From Euglena gracilis (Eukaryota > Euglenida > Euglenophyceae > Euglenales): a DNA stretch of 64,000 nucleotides. The DNA is taken from NCBI GenBank assembly GCA_039621445.1, contig CP154956.1, positions 80,286,474 to 80,350,473 on the forward strand. The letters are read 5' to 3'. Below, one piece after another: positions 11,229 to 23,235 of this stretch. The stretch's first letter is position 1; each line of letters starts with the position of its first letter. The notes below the pieces were generated by a model. It had not been told where the DNA came from and searched no databases. It saw nothing but the letters and a program-made list of their open reading frames with translations. The position numbers and the translations under genes were made by a program.

Positions 11229-11999
11229 TACCTCCCCCCCCCCTTGTCCAACGACCGGGCTTGTCTAATGACCACCCCCCCGGTCAGAGACGATCTTTTT
11301 GTATACGATGTTGGTTCAGTACTGCGAGAAAAATTGTGTGATTTTATTTTCGGTTTAGTTGCATTTGCACGTGCCAGTGATGCTTTTTTTTTGCAATTTG
11401 TTTGGGACCACCACCCTCAAAATGCCAAAACGGCACAAAAAAAGGGCCAAAAGCTCCCCAAAATGGTTACAAATCACCCCAAAATGACTGAAATTTATGG
11501 AAGTGTGAGATTGTTCCAAACGGCCGAAATTTGATTCCAGTTGACCAAAAATGGCCAAAAACGGGCAAAAATGGCCTGAAATTGGGCAAAAAGTGGCCCA
11601 AAATTGCCAAAAGTGGCCAAAAAGTTGCCCAAAATGGCCAGAAGTGGCCAAAAAATGGCTAAGAAACCAAAAATGGCCAAAAGTGGCCAAGAATGGCTAA
11701 ATGAAACCAAACGTGGCAAAAAATGGCCAAAAGTGACCCAAAAAAAATCCCAAGAGTGGCCAAACAATGGCCAAAAGTGGCCAAAAAATGGCAGAAGTCG
11801 CCAAAAATGCCGAAAATAGCCCAAAGTTGTCCAAATGCCCCCCGTATGTGGCCAATTTATTGCCGACCTGGGGCCCACCCGCCTTGTCTAACGACCACCC
11901 CCCCTGGTCGGAGACGAACATTGGCCAATTTAGCGACCGCCCCCCCCCCCCGGTCGGAGACGAACATTAGTGGTCGTTGGACAAGGGGGGGGGGAGGTA
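11229..11999. mobile_element. Terminal-inverted-repeat element (CTTGTCCAACGACC family), copy 1
   Basis: The left end reads TACCTCC, a C run, then CTTGTCCAACGACC (to 11,256). The right end reads GGTCGTTGGACAAG (from 11,972), a G run, then GGAGGTA. These are inverted repeats of roughly 28 bp with TA at both outer edges. GGTCGGAGACGAACATT recurs twice near the right end. The interior is a TGGCCAAAA-type tandem array. No transposase is encoded, so it is nonautonomous. A related copy lies at 23.24-24.23 kb. Confidence 0.75.
11400..11835. repeat. Irregular tandem (TGGCCAAAA)n array
   Basis: Dozens of GGCCAAAA-like words at a spacing of about 9-13 bp inside the TIR element. The same array type occurs at 23,990-24,080 in the related copy. 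Confidence 0.85.
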
Positions 12000-12161
12000 C
12001 TGACGTGTCAAGCGACAGTTTCCCAGGAGGGGGGGGGGGTAGGCATCACCTTACACACACAAGATGGCTGGATGGGCCAGCGCTGACCCTTTTTGTGTTT
12101 GGTGTCATTTCCGGTGGGTTGGCTGCGACGTCTCCTTCGGAGAGGGGTGCCGGCGTGCCAG

Positions 12162-12253
12162 GGGGGCAATCTGCTCGGGCTGCTGGAACAAGTGCGGCAG
12201 AAGGCAGATGCAGCCCTGCTCCGTGTCGTGCTGCAGGCGTGTACAGACATCAG
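12162..12253 (+). other. Protein-like island, possible exon
   Basis: After TGCCAG the plus strand reads GNLLGLLEQVRQKADAALL followed by RVVLQACTDI, an amphipathic helical pattern in a GC-rich island. First of several such islands up to 24.5 kb that could be exons of one or more split genes. Product unknown. Confidence 0.3.
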
Positions 12254-12455
12254 GCTTCCACCCCCGCCCTCGCTGCTTTCATTTTGCTTGACCAAGAGCC
12301 AGCTATATCTCCTCCTCCCCTTACCCCCGGTGTGTACACCCTGTCTTGTTCAGATGTCATTTTCTTTTGGGAGGTTGGTGGTTGAGAATTTGTATCAACA
12401 AGTACATTATTCATTTTAAATAGAAATTTTCAACGTTTTCACCATATACAGATGG

Positions 12456-12456
12456 A

Positions 12457-12493
<37 letters not shown>
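12456..12493. repeat. (CA)n microsatellite
   Basis: Uninterrupted CA dinucleotides. Confidence 0.97.
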
Positions 12494-12495
<2 letters not shown>

Positions 12496-13086
12496 TTGTG
12501 AGAATAAAACGATTTACATGTTCCTGGAAGGAAGCCTGGAATTGACTCCTAAATTGCTGGCAACGCTCTGGGATTCTTTTCATTCAATTTTTCGTGTTTG
12601 CATTTTCGCTATCTGTTGTACGCTTGTGAGAGACGTGAGATTTTTTTTCCTTGCGGTCTTTCTTAGCCCTTTTTTTTTGGAAGGCAGTTGGCCAAGGCTC
12701 AGGATCTCTCCTTGCATTCTCACTTGGTGGGGTTGGTACTGAATTAATTCTGCCCCAGGAAGCACCAAGTGACCAGCTTGGCAGTTGGAGGGGTAGCGGC
12801 AGTCAATGATGGTGACGTGGAGGGATTTAGGCTGGGGGCTCCACCTCCCCCCCCCCCGCGCTTGACCTCCCCTCCCCCTTTCATGCAAACTTGGCCCCCC
12901 TAAGGTTGACCCCAGCTTCACCTTCAATCCTGGCCCGGGTCAAGCGCCGAGGGGGGGGGGGTAATGCGCGCAACCTCACCTCCAGTGCTTCTCAGACACA
13001 TTCTTGGGATCCAAGAGGAAATTTTTTTCACCGGCAACCTTCAGGAGACCCACCCTCACCCTTGGGTGGGATGCTCCTGACCACAG

Positions 13087-13190
13087 CTTCACCACTGGTG
13101 GAATTCCCCTGATGGCCAAGCTATTTTGGGACGAAGTACCTGTGCGTGCCAATTTCTTTCCTTCTGCTAAAGCCTGCGTGAAGATAAATG
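13087..13190 (+). other. Protein-like island, possible exon
   Basis: Preceded by CTGACCACAG. Reads FTTGGIPLMAKLFWDEVPV then RANFFPSAKACVKING. No domain recognised. Confidence 0.28.
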
Positions 13191-13354
13191 GGTCGATTGT
13201 TTTTCCGGTCCCCTCACCCCTCCCCACCCAAAAGATTTTGTGTTATGAACCTTGTGTACACTGGAAGCATGAGTTTGTGGATGGTCTATGCATCAGACTG
13301 GGTTTTCCAGCCAGACACTGCAGGATCAATTGCTGATCTTTGTGCTCCTTTAAG

Positions 13355-13467
13355 GCATCCCTGGCCACGGATTGCACGGACGATATGAAGGTTGCCAAAG
13401 GCGCTGCTGAGGCGATTGCGGTTGTTGGACCCACCTTTTTGCTGTTCACTAATTCAACGCTGTGGTG
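13355..13467 (+). other. Protein-like island, possible exon ending in a stop
   Basis: Reads ASLATDCTDDMKVAKGAAEA then IAVVGPTFLLFTNSTLW and a TGA. The opposite strand is also open and protein-like here (FISSVQSVARDALKEHK), so the coding strand is uncertain. Confidence 0.22.
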
Positions 13468-13943
13468 ATTGGATCAAGTGTTGGCAGAAGCAAAGTCTAT
13501 CAAAAGAAGGAACCAAATGATCGAGATTTTGAAAATATGCAGTGTAGGACGTTTTATTTTTTCTCATTTTCTAAACTTTATTTTGATTTTTATCAAAATA
13601 GCAGCCGATTTCTTTGAAACAATTTCCAATTGTCGCTGCGGCAATCGCCCCAAAGATGCCCAGTTTTTCCCTCTGTGATCAGTTTCAGAGGTATTCACCT
13701 GTTTTCCTTATTGCCTGGCAATTGTCCTTGAGCTTTGTATGTCATTTTTGTGGTCAAGAAAATCTGGAAGGCAAACAAGAAGCAGACGGCAAACATTTCT
13801 GGGACAATGGGCATTTGTTATGGCAACCCACTGAAATGCCGCACAAGTTTTTTTTTCCTGGTGTGGTCTTCCCCAGCCATGCATGGTTCGGAAGTGCAGC
13901 AGCCAGCGTGGTGGAGACTGTGTTCCACCCCTGTGTTCCGCAG

Positions 13944-14033
13944 CAAAGGGATGCCCTCGGCCAGCCACCTTCAACTGGAGCTTGCAGCGCTCAAGGCAGC
14001 ACTGCTGGAACATGGCCGAGCCCCTGCCGGATA
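13944..14033 (+). other. Protein-like island, possible exon
   Basis: After TGTGTTCCGCAG the plus strand reads KGMPSASHLQLELAALKA then ALLEHGRAPAG, a likely amphipathic helix. A nearby open stretch at 13,757-13,845 (KIWKANKKQTANISG) also follows a possible acceptor. Function unknown. Confidence 0.28.
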
Positions 14034-14339
14034 GATAGCCAGCGTTCGGAACCAGGGATCTTTGATTTCTTCTGTCTCATGCCTGCCTGGAAATCCCATG
14101 GGTTAGCTTCTCAAACCTGCACGTCCACATGCCCCCCCCTCCAATGGGCCCAACTGTCATTCCATGAACCAGCAAAAGAAGAGGAAAAGAGGTGACAGCT
14201 GGACATCAAAATGCACAGGGAATGTTAAAGGTGGTTCGGAACGGATTTTTTTTAAAAGACGCACAGCGTGCACGGTGTGCGGGAACACCTTGTGCCGGCA
14301 TCCCCATCTTCCTGCACCTTTCATGCCACTGCCATAGAC

Positions 14340-14910
14340 TCGGGGGGGGATTGATATCCGCATTTTTTTCGCAGTTTTCGCAATAATCCGCAATTCTTCT
14401 CAATTTTCCGTCAATTTTTCTGCAATTTTTTCCCTTTCCGCAATTTTTCCATATGAAGCTGAAATGGAAGGCAAAATGAGTTTCGGCCATTCGTTGAATA
14501 GTTCACAAAGGAACACAAGTACTTTTTTGCTAATTTGGGCAGAATTTGTTTTGGGGTTTTTCTGGATTTCTGCTGAAAAGGATTCTGATTTAGAAAAATT
14601 ACTCATCTTAGAGCAGATTTTTCCCTGAGGCCGAACTTATCCAATTTTTCCCCATTTTCAGTTTCTTTGCCTAACAAAATCCACATCATTGCAATCGGCA
14701 GGTTCCCATATTGCAAAATCGCGTTTTTTTCAGCTGTTTTGTTTTAAATGTGTGAACGACGGCTCAAAATATACACCAATATTGCAAAATGGAAATTTCT
14801 CATTCCCCTCCAGCAATGTGACATTCCCGATATCAATTTTTTGCAGTTTTCCGCCATTTTCCTCAATTTTTCCGCAATTTTTTCCGAAGGCCTGCGATAT
14901 CAATCCCCCC
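14340..14910. other. T/A-rich CGCAATTTTT-type sequence, no gene seen
   Basis: Recurrent TTTTTCCGCAATTTTT words with no coding features. Similar texture appears at 23.4-23.9 and 53.4-53.75 kb. Confidence 0.5.
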
Positions 14911-15096
14911 CCCCTGCACAGACTTCAGGGTTTTTTAACCCACAAGGTGGAGGGGAGGTGGCAAACCCCGCTGCCTAGTCCCAACAGCATTTTCCAAAGG
15001 TGCAGGTCAATCCGGTGCAATTTGCTTGCACGTGACTCTTCCCGCCGAGGGGACGCAACAAAGACCCAAAAGGTGCGGAACGCCCCCAGGCTGCAG

Positions 15097-15200
15097 GTGC
15101 GTGGACGCAGCCCGGACGCTTTGGCGGCCCTCGCACACTCCCTGGCTGATGTCAGCGAGCCGTCAGCCCAGGACTTCGTCCTACCCAGGGCCCACAGGAC
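15097..15200 (+). other. Protein-like island, possible exon
   Basis: Preceded by CCCAGGCTGCAG. Reads VRGRSPDALAALAHSLADVS followed by EPSAQDFVLPRAHR. GC-rich against AT-rich flanks. No domain recognised. Confidence 0.3.
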
Positions 15201-15459
15201 AGTGCCAGTGGCCTCTTCGAACTTTAAACCGAATATGAAACTGCCTACCTCCACCCACCCCACGACCATGGCAAGCGCTGTGGGAATGGAGCTGAAGGAA
15301 TCATGCAATAAAGTCATTTTTTACACAAAAAAAATGTGACATCTTTTCAACTTGATGCCAATCGCCGCTGAGTTCTGTGTTATTTGTCTCCCCCAACCCG
15401 GCCCAATCCTCCAATGGTGGCCGGGTTTGCCAGCCCATCCTCAGGACCCCTGCCTGCAG

Positions 15460-15659
15460 CGGCCACCACCTCGCTCGCGGAGCAGGCCGCTTGCTTGGGG
15501 GAAGGGGGGCTGGTGACGGTGCTGGGCCTGGCGCTGCGCCAGGGGGCCGGGGGGCCCCTGACGGACCTCGTGACATTTTTGACGGCGGAGGGCCGAGCAC
15601 CTCTCCTGGGGGAGGGGCTGGGGGAGGCTTGCTCTGCGCAGGAGGACGCCCCTCGCAGA
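15460..15659 (+). other. Protein-like island, possible exon
   Basis: Preceded by CCCTGCCTGCAG. Reads ATTSLAEQAACLGEGGLVTV, then LGLALRQGAGGPLTDLVTFL, then TAEGRAPLLGEGLGEA. It is the longest continuous protein-like island here. The helical, leucine-rich pattern suggests a real exon, but I recognise no family. Confidence 0.35.
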
Positions 15660-15775
15660 TGTCCGTTTGGTTGGAGGTTTTGTGTTAGTTTGTATTGAAG
15701 CCTCAAGTATTTAACTTAGGAGGCATAAATTGCCCAACAATTTTGGACGGTTTGAAGCGGAAAGTGGAAGAGGAG

Positions 15776-17759
15776 GAAGCGGAAAAACGCTTCGTCCGAA
15801 CCCCCAAAATTTTTAGCTTTTCTTGGAAGGGGCTGTATTTGGGCCGTTTCTGCCGGTGTTTTGGCTTGGAGTAACGAACCTCTATAGGAGGCTGAAATGA
15901 GCGAAAAGGGGTATAAATTTTTGAGTGCAAGCCGAAATCGGCGAAAAGTGCACAATTTTTTCAGACGAAGCGAAAAACCGCTTCCTCACTGCCCAGTTCT
16001 ACTGCACTCCAAGGCGCCGAAACCCAAAATGACCCAAAATGGGGCCTCACGAGGACAGAGAAGAGAAGAGGAAGCGGAGATTACCAAAAACCGCTTCCTT
16101 ATTTGACGCCAATCAGCGGAAATGAGGGGCAGGCGCAGGTTCCGAGGATGAACACAGCAGATACCCCATGAAATTTTCATAGTGGCCAGAAGGAAGCGGA
16201 ATCACGCTTCCTCCTGACGATTTTAATTTTTCGAGGCCATGACTTCGAAGGCCTGAGTGGTCCGAAGGAGCACGAAAACAAGGGGGAGATGAGGTCGGAA
16301 CCCGCAGCCTACATCTGGCACATACACAATTCAACCTAGGCCGTATGTGATGGAGTTTCGGGTGTTGGTGAGTGGACAAAGGCTTAGCTTGTGCTGTGAT
16401 GGAACCTTCATCTTCTCGAGTCGTAGAACATGCCCAACTGGTCCCGATAGGACCTTGCAAAATGATGCACGAATGCATGGGGAGGGGGTCAGGAGGTTTA
16501 GAGCCGTTATATGGGAAACCTGGTTATCAACAACATGCTGTGAGTTGGCCCAATTGTATTGCGGGACATGGAAAGCCGCCTGGATGCGTTAGTGTTCCCA
16601 CAGCAGCCAACTTGTTTGGTCCCTGGAAGACACGCAGCCGTGAACTTTCAAAGGGAATGCATTTTACCCTCCCAACGAGTACAGTCATTGCGCCGGTGTG
16701 GGGCATTGTGACAATTGAGGAACGGCACCTGAATTGAATGGGGGGGAAGGGCCGTCTGGGACGGTTTTCAGCCAAACATGATAGGTCTGAAGTACTTTGT
16801 GGGTTCAATAACGAGCTGGGATGCAGCATTGTGGATGACACAGGTTACCATGTGGCTCGGAGAGTGCCTCCTCTTTCCTGAGACAAACATGGGGAGCGGC
16901 CTTAGACGTCAAGGTTTGATTCAAAGAAGCGGAAAGCCGCTTCCTTGGACTGATGGAGGATTCAGGGTGTACAATGAGGAGATGATTGCCTGCCGCACAC
17001 AGGGACGCCAACAGCAACAGCCGGTTGGAGGACTGCCCCAGGATTGAACCAGGAAGCGCAAATCCGCTTCCTTTGCGTTTCCCAGAATAACCTGAAACGT
17101 GCCTCCGTTGGTTTGTTTGGGAGTTCTTCATCCCTGGGAATCCTACAGAGGTTGCAGTGCAGTTCCTGCAGCAGGAGACAAGGGCAGAAGTGGCTTGGTG
17201 TGCATTGTAGAGGGGTGTGGTGATGGTTGGTTTTCAGTTCAGGCAGTCGCCGTTCAGCCACCGGAGACCTCTCGTGAAGCCATAACTGACCCAGGGGTTA
17301 GACAACAGTAGATGGGCACTGAAGTCGTCACCAATGGTAAGTCCCCCAGTGGCATAGGGCGAGAACGGCCATCGCCGAACCTGCTCCCCACATGCAACTA
17401 CTTTATCTGGCCCACCCATAGGAAGCGGAAACACGCTTCCCCTGCTTTGTGCTTTCCAGCAGATGATTGCTGCCATAAGGCTTCTTTTGGTGACAATTGT
17501 TTTAATGTAGTAAAGACGTTGGATGATGTCTTATGTTGATGAGGTTGATGCCAGCTCTAAAGGTGCCCACTTGTTGTGATATGAAGTGGAGGAAGCGGAT
17601 AACCGCTTCCCTATAAAAAGTTTCACAGGAAGCGGTAATCCGCTTCCGCCGATGTCAAAATTCAAAAAAAAAAATATGTGCACTTTTTAGCTATTTCAAA
17701 AAGTTCAGGGTGAAGCGTTTTTTCGCTTCCCCCCAAAAAAGGAAGCGGATTCCCGCTTC
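15776..17759. repeat. Cluster of GAAGCG-N6-CGCTTC hairpins (10 copies plus one variant)
   Basis: Perfect 6-bp arms with exactly six intervening bases occur at 15,776, 15,967, 16,193, 16,926, 17,053, 17,422, 17,592, 17,629, 17,712 and 17,742, each 18 bp. A variant with a 15-nt spacer is at 16,071-16,097. The six central bases differ (GAAAAA, AAAAAC, GAATCA, GAAAGC, CAAATC, GAAACA, GATAAC, GTAATC, TTTTTT, GATTCC). Many copies extend to AGGAAGCGG...CCGCTTCCT. The sequence between copies is unrelated, so this is neither a tandem duplication nor a CRISPR array. Function unknown. Confidence 0.92.
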
Positions 17760-18010
17760 CCGTCCTACACCGTCAAAAAACCTCCAAAACTTTCAAGTCA
17801 ACGCTGGCACCTAAAATTTTTTGGGGGTTTTTATTGCTATTTTTGGGTCGATTTCCAATGCGCCCGGTCAATTTTTTCATGGGCAGTTTACGCCGCCTAA
17901 GTTTAAGAGTTTGTTGGATGAACGATTTGCAAGAGCATTTCCTGCAGGGGGGATTGGTTGCAACAGCAGGGGCTGGCGCTTCTGTATGGGAGCCTGTGGA
18001 CAAGTTCATG

Positions 18011-18040
18011 TTACGGTTTTCCGTAAATTTTTCCGTAAAC
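18011..18040. repeat. TTACG-N6-CGTAA hairpin
   Basis: TTACGGTTTTCCGTAA at 18,011-18,026 keeps the CG-N6-CG core. A further CCGTAAAC at 18,033-18,040 belongs to the GTTTACG hairpin family seen at 24.5 and 25.2 kb. Confidence 0.65.
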
Positions 18041-18199
18041 TTGTTTGAAAATGGTCCACAATGCATATCCATAAACCTCCTCCATCGCGCAACCTTTTCT
18101 CAGGCCCCCCAGATGTTTATGAGAACCCACAAACCCCCTACAACATGGAATAATTTCAGAACCATATTGGGACCCTGGGAGTAAACGTGTCGACAAGTG

Positions 18200-19380
18200 T
18201 GAACACCATGAAGGTGGTTTGCTCAGAAATGGGCTTACCAAGTTGAAAACGGAGACCCCAAATGGACAGTGATGGACAGTGATGTCAAGGAAAATGGCCA
18301 TTTTCAAGGGAAAATTGGCTTGTTTGGCAGGCATTGGGACCCAAATCCAACCCCTCCCTCCAGGGGGTGACTACTCTGGGGACGCGCCATAGACAAGGCA
18401 CCCTCCTCCCACTGGGGTTGGTCAGACAGGTCCTGCTCTGTTCACGTTTTGTTGCTCGCCTGTGTGATCCACAGTGGTAACCCTTTTTTTTGCAAGGCCT
18501 TGTCCAGCCACCGTCTTGCATCAGACACAGCCCCTATTTGATGCCCAGCCACCTTTGAAGGTCCTGCCACAGGTGCAACAAACAGGATGCCTGTCTTGCG
18601 TGCTTTTTTGTGGGTTTCTTTCATCTGTCTGATGGTTTTTTGATTCCGATTTTCGATATTCCACAGCCAAATGTGGAAGTTTGATTTAAGGTCAAAATTA
18701 AGATAACGGAAACAAGAAAACATAATTGAACACAGTTGTTCTCAAACAAGCTCTTATTCTTAAACCTCTTTCCATAATGTGTTCCCCGCCCAAGGGGGGA
18801 GATCAAACAAGGCATAAATGTCTCAGTTTATTTTGGCAAAATGACCTGTACCAAAAATCCAACATCAGTTAAACATCAAGATCAACTGAAAGTGAATTGT
18901 CAAAAAAATGTGCAAAACTAACTAGTGTGCAAAACTCACAGAAATTATACATATTTTTTTAAAAAAAGTGCATTTTGAAGGGTATTCTTGAGCATCTTCA
19001 ATAATATACCCCAAAAAACCTGCCAGATAATAACCTCGGCCCCCGCAAGATGCCAAATAATAATAATAATCATTCACCCAGGTGTTTTATTTGGGGGGTT
19101 GCAATTTTACACCACCGCCTGAAATATTTGTGCAGTACAGGTGCATTTCAACAGCGTTATCGCTTGGACATAGCACCCCCCCCCCGAATGTGGTTTTGAC
19201 AGTTTATTTTTGGCTATTGCTTGCTGTTCCCGCCACGTTCAAGGTGGCCCAGTCTGCATGCATCGATTGTGTCCATTGACAAACGTTTCCGCCAACTCTG
19301 ACGGGCCCGTTTTGGTCAGCCAGGAAAGCCGCTCGAATCATCCCCTAAAGCCCTTGGCCAAATCTCCACCACTGGCCTGG
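18200..19380. other. No gene seen
   Basis: AT-rich sequence with short unrelated open frames and a small TAA/AAT run near 19,060. I see no element ends or exon candidates I can support. Confidence 0.4.
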
Positions 19381-19394
19381 GGTCCTGGCGGCAG

Positions 19395-19918
19395 CTCGTG
19401 GACCGGCGGGTCCGCTGGCTGCGGAAGGCCACTCGGGCGCCGCCTGAGCTGCGCTGGGAGCAGAGGTTTTTTAAAGTTTTGGTGACCGGGGGGGGGCCCC
19501 CCCCCCCCCCCCCCCCGGGGGGGTCCCGGGGACCCACCCACTTTTCCCCGAAAATGGCCAAAAATCACGAAAAATGCCAAAAATAGCACTTTTTTCAAAA
19601 AAAATTCGGCGTCTTCGGCGCCGAAAAGTAGTATCTCCCTGGGGGTCCCCCCCCCTTGTCCTAAAACTGTAAAACACCTCTGGCTGGGAGCGACCGGATG
19701 AGCGGGTTCCCGGACATCCGCAGGTGGAGGCTTTTTTGCGAAGCTCTGGCCCAGGTGGCTCCGAACGCCGGAGAGGAGGCACTCAAGGGCGGGGTGTTCA
19801 GGCATGTGCCTGGTTTTATGAGAAGAGGGACAACAAACCTGCCAACAAAGTGCCGACGACGCCCGACAACAAAGTAGTGAGGTACCTTGCCAGTCGCTGG
19901 CGCGCACGCCCACCTCCT
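19395..19918 (+). pseudogene. Putative exon split by a hAT-like insertion
   Basis: After GGCGGCAG the plus strand reads LVDRRVRWLRKATRAPPEL at 19,395-19,452. The frame is interrupted by the 222-bp element at 19,461-19,682. It resumes in the same frame after one copy of the 8-bp duplication is discounted: HPQVEAFLRSSGPGGSERR, then VQACAWFYEKRDNKPANK, then KVVRYLASRWRARPPPAG. Continuity of a protein-like frame across the empty site supports real coding origin. Together with segments at 20.76 and 21.96 kb it may form one gene. Family not recognised. Confidence 0.4.
19461..19682. mobile_element. hAT-like nonautonomous element (MITE), 222 bp
   Basis: The ends are inverted: left CAGAGGTTTTTTAAAGTTTT, right the complement of CAGAGGTGTTTTACAGTTTT. 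A perfect 8-bp direct repeat GCTGGGAG flanks it (19,453-19,460 and 19,683-19,690). CAGAG-type ends and 8-bp duplications are hallmarks of the hAT superfamily. The interior has a long G/C palindrome (about 19,489-19,527) and a CGGCGTCTTCGGCGCCG stem-loop. There is no coding capacity. A relative lies at 55,734-55,930. Confidence 0.88.
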
Positions 19919-20758
19919 GCAGGGGGGGGGGGGCAGTTGGCCCACATCCCTCCCCAAGGACGCTTCGATCATTGTTTCAGAATATGCAAATCCCAAAGAT
20001 AATAATGATGGATAAGGCCAGCATTTTGCACCGAGGAATTTTCGGACCATTCCGCCCCAAAGATTGAAGAGTGTAGAGGCCAGATCGGCAGGTACGGAGG
20101 TGAAGGCTTCCCAGACCATGATGCCAATGTTCCTCGCCTCTTTCTTTTAAATCCGAAGAAATACAAACCAATTCAAAGAAAATTTCGAAATCCAAAACAA
20201 ATCCACCAATTTGGGAGATAGAGTACAAATAGCAACACGTCCAAGGATTGGATTCTTTTTTTACTGGGAGAGCAGCCCCTCCTCCCTGCGTTTTCCAGAT
20301 TTCAAAGACCAGATGGTGCGCATGTGGAATGGATGAGCTTTGGCGCGTGTAAATGTGAAGGCGATCGCCCCAATCCATTTTAGTTTCCCACCCTTCCTGA
20401 TCAGCTTACCCTCTCCCCGACATCACCATTTTCCTCCCACCAGCCAATTTGTTAACAATGGACCTCGCACATCTTTCTTGAAGGTAAACTTTCCAAGAGG
20501 TATTTGCAGTGCATTCTTGATGAGACTGTTTTTGTGTTGTTGTCGTTTCTTTTAAAATATTCCTCATGGCGGTTTCCGTGCAGTGCGAAATTGTTTATTT
20601 ATGCGCAAAATTTAATCTCAGTGGAGGAAGTCCCCATTTTAAGAAATCATTCTCTTTCTTTTGGTCAAGTAAGCACCACCCTGGTAGTCCATGCCCACCA
20701 TTCGTAGGGCGCTGTGACGTCCACACCTTTTCTCCGACCCAGAGGCCCCTGCCGCCAG

Positions 20759-20831
20759 AAAACGTTCGTCTACCAGAACTTCAACAACCTTCCTCAAGCC
20801 CGCAACTGGGCCAACAGGCCAGGGCTTGTGT
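20759..20831 (+). other. Protein-like island, possible exon
   Basis: After CTGCCGCCAG the plus strand reads KTFVYQNFNNLPQARNWANR. Possibly the next exon after the segment at 19.4-19.9 kb. Function unknown. Confidence 0.33.
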
Positions 20832-21956
20832 GTTCTCAGTTTCGCATGCTCTTTCCCTGCTGCCAAAGGAAAAGTGGGTTCGGGGATGGCATCATGAATT
20901 TTTCCCCTGACGCCTAAGCTACGATGTCCAGGGACAGAGCACTGGACAGGAGGGAAGGGTTTCGTTGAAGGCAAAGGAGGTTCAATGTGCCTTCGACCTC
21001 TCGGACGCTAAATCAAATGAATGGTCGAAACACGGCAGCTGATTTGATGATAGAGATGCCTTTCATATTGCACACTATTTGCCCAATGATCCTCTCCACT
21101 GGCCCTGTGTGCAGCATCTACTTGGTGGTTCTTTATTCCGCACCTCTGAGGCACTGGATGCCACAGGGGTTCCAGACAGTGTGCGGCGCCAGCTTTCCCA
21201 AGGTGACTGTTTTTGACCTTTGTATTTTGACCAACTCAACTGGGAACGTCCAATGAGCCGGTGTTCTCACGTTCTGATGTGTCACAGTTTATTTTTTTCC
21301 ATTTGCATTATTTTGCATTTTTTGTGCAATTGTTGCATAAATTTTATGCAATTGTTGCATAAAAAAGCAGGATGAAAAAATTTATGGTCAGTGATTTGTT
21401 TCCAGTTTTTGACTTTACCCATCGGAATTTCAAAATTGTTGGACACAGCACCCTGCAGGCATACTGCCCAGGGTAGCATGCCAAGTGGGCATTTGTTTTG
21501 AACAGGAGATCCAGGCAACAGGAGGTCCGACCATCCCCACCCACAGGGGGGGGGTTGGAGTGGCATATCCTCCCGTGGGAGCGGCCAGAAGTGGTCAAAA
21601 GTGATCCTCCCAGCACCGAGGGCGCTGGAAAATTTTAAGAACGGGAAAATTCTTTAATTTTTGGGCGATTTCGGCCTGAGTGGGCTGGGGTGACCGAACC
21701 CCCCCCGGGGGGGGGGGGCTGATTGGTGGTTTCATGGTGCAGCTGTGAATTTCCTCTTTCCCTGGCGCTGAGCGCCAGGAAATGCTTTGGCATTTTTCGC
21801 TTGGTAAAAAAAGAAATCTAAAGCACGTTTTTGGCGCATTTGAAGCCCAAAATCCCCCACATTTTGCACTTGGAGTTTTTCTTGGGCGGTCGACCCCCCG
21901 AGAGGGTCCACAGCCACCCCCTCCCCCCTTCCTCACTCATTCTATGCCCTTCCCAG

Positions 21957-22140
21957 AGTGGCAATGGAGAGGAGAGGCGGCACACTGTTGGCAGGCGGCA
22001 TGGGGAAGAACGCGTACGTCACCATCACAAAGCAAAAGCGTGGCTACGAACTGCAACTCCAGCTGTACGAAGCACACTTGAAGGAGTTGGAGCGCTGGGC
22101 CGAATTCCAGTCAGACACAGCCAGGGCAAACTGCATCGGG
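21957..22140 (+). other. Protein-like island, possible exon
   Basis: Preceded by CCCTTCCCAG. Reads GMGKNAYVTITKQKRGYELQ then LQLYEAHLKELERWAEFQSD, a beta-strand-like stretch followed by a charged helix. It looks coding and could continue the gene at 19.4-20.8 kb. The intervening ~1.1 kb would be intron with repeats. No family named. Confidence 0.38.
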
Positions 22141-22712
22141 TTAGAATTCCAAAACAAATTCCCTTTTTTTCATTTTTTTCCAAGATGGGTTTTTGGAATG
22201 GTATCTTTGATCCCTCTGAGGGCGAGCACAGAGCCCTGAGGCCAAAGGGAGGGGGCCCGGTAGGAGCGCCACAAAACTTTGTTAAATTTTTCATATTTTT
22301 TTAATTTTTTTCAATTTTTATTTTTCATACCATAATATTATCCAATTGTCCAAATTTCCAACAGATCAAGAAGAACAGGCAGCAAGAAAATAATTCTTAC
22401 CCCCTCCCCTCCCTTTATCCTCGGCACACTGTGCGGTTGGCACACCCCCTGTGTGCATGGCAAATTTGTGAAACGTTGCCTCCGAGTTTCCCTGGAGGCA
22501 CAGTGGGCGGGTCAACATTCGGAGGCCAATTCCCGATTTCCCTCCCCCCCCAGAAAGTGCCTTCTGGGGGGGGGTCCCCTCCCCTGGGACGCTGTCACTC
22601 GTACCAGCTGCCTTGTCGCGTGGGAAAGTCCCCCGACAAGTGGCCTCGCTTCTGACCTGTCTGTGGTACAGTTAACACCCCTTCCCCTGGGCAACCGTCA
22701 CGACTGTCGTGT

Positions 22713-22714
22713 CT

Positions 22715-22752
<38 letters not shown>
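22713..22752. repeat. (GA)n microsatellite
   Basis: GA dinucleotides with one GC interruption. Confidence 0.95.
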
Positions 22753-23080
22753 TAACCTGTCACGATCCTGCCCGGTGAATTGTCAGGCTGACCCGTTTGT
22801 GACAGTTTCGAGAGAGGGGGCGTTGGTGCAGTTTTTTTCATTGTTCCCAAAGTGTTCAAATTTGAACTCCGAGCCTCAGCAACTGAAAAGTCCCGAGGTG
22901 TGAGAAGCTCTTGGCTGGGGAGTGCAATAAATAATCCCACACCCTATTTTCCCATCAATTTGGCCATCAATTTGCCTGTCAGATATCCAGCGCCTTGCGC
23001 CGGACGTTTTCGCTATCAAACCCTACTGCCCCTGACCCCCGACCGGACCAGCAGAATGACTGTTTTATTTCCTTGTTCAG

Positions 23081-23156
23081 CGGCTGGCCCTGCTGGCAGA
23101 GCCCCCCGCAAAACGGGCAAGACGGGAGCCCCATTCCCAGGACGTCAAGGAAGAAG
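23081..23156 (+). other. Protein-like island, possible exon with basic motif
   Basis: A pyrimidine-rich TTTTATTTCCTTGTTCAG precedes RLALLAEPPAKRARREPH then SQDVKEE. KRARRE resembles a nuclear-localisation motif. It may be the downstream end of the gene suggested at 19-22 kb. Confidence 0.3.
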
Positions 23157-23235
23157 GTTCAGCGGAACCGATGAGGCATTTTTGATTTGCATGCTGTCAG
23201 TGGCACACTCCACTTGCACCAACGGCTTCCCCCCC

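Noticed and set aside
15776-17759. CRISPR-like array
   Set aside because: The repeats are short palindromes with variable loops and irregular spacing from about 20 to about 720 bp, with no conserved leader or cas genes, in a eukaryotic setting.
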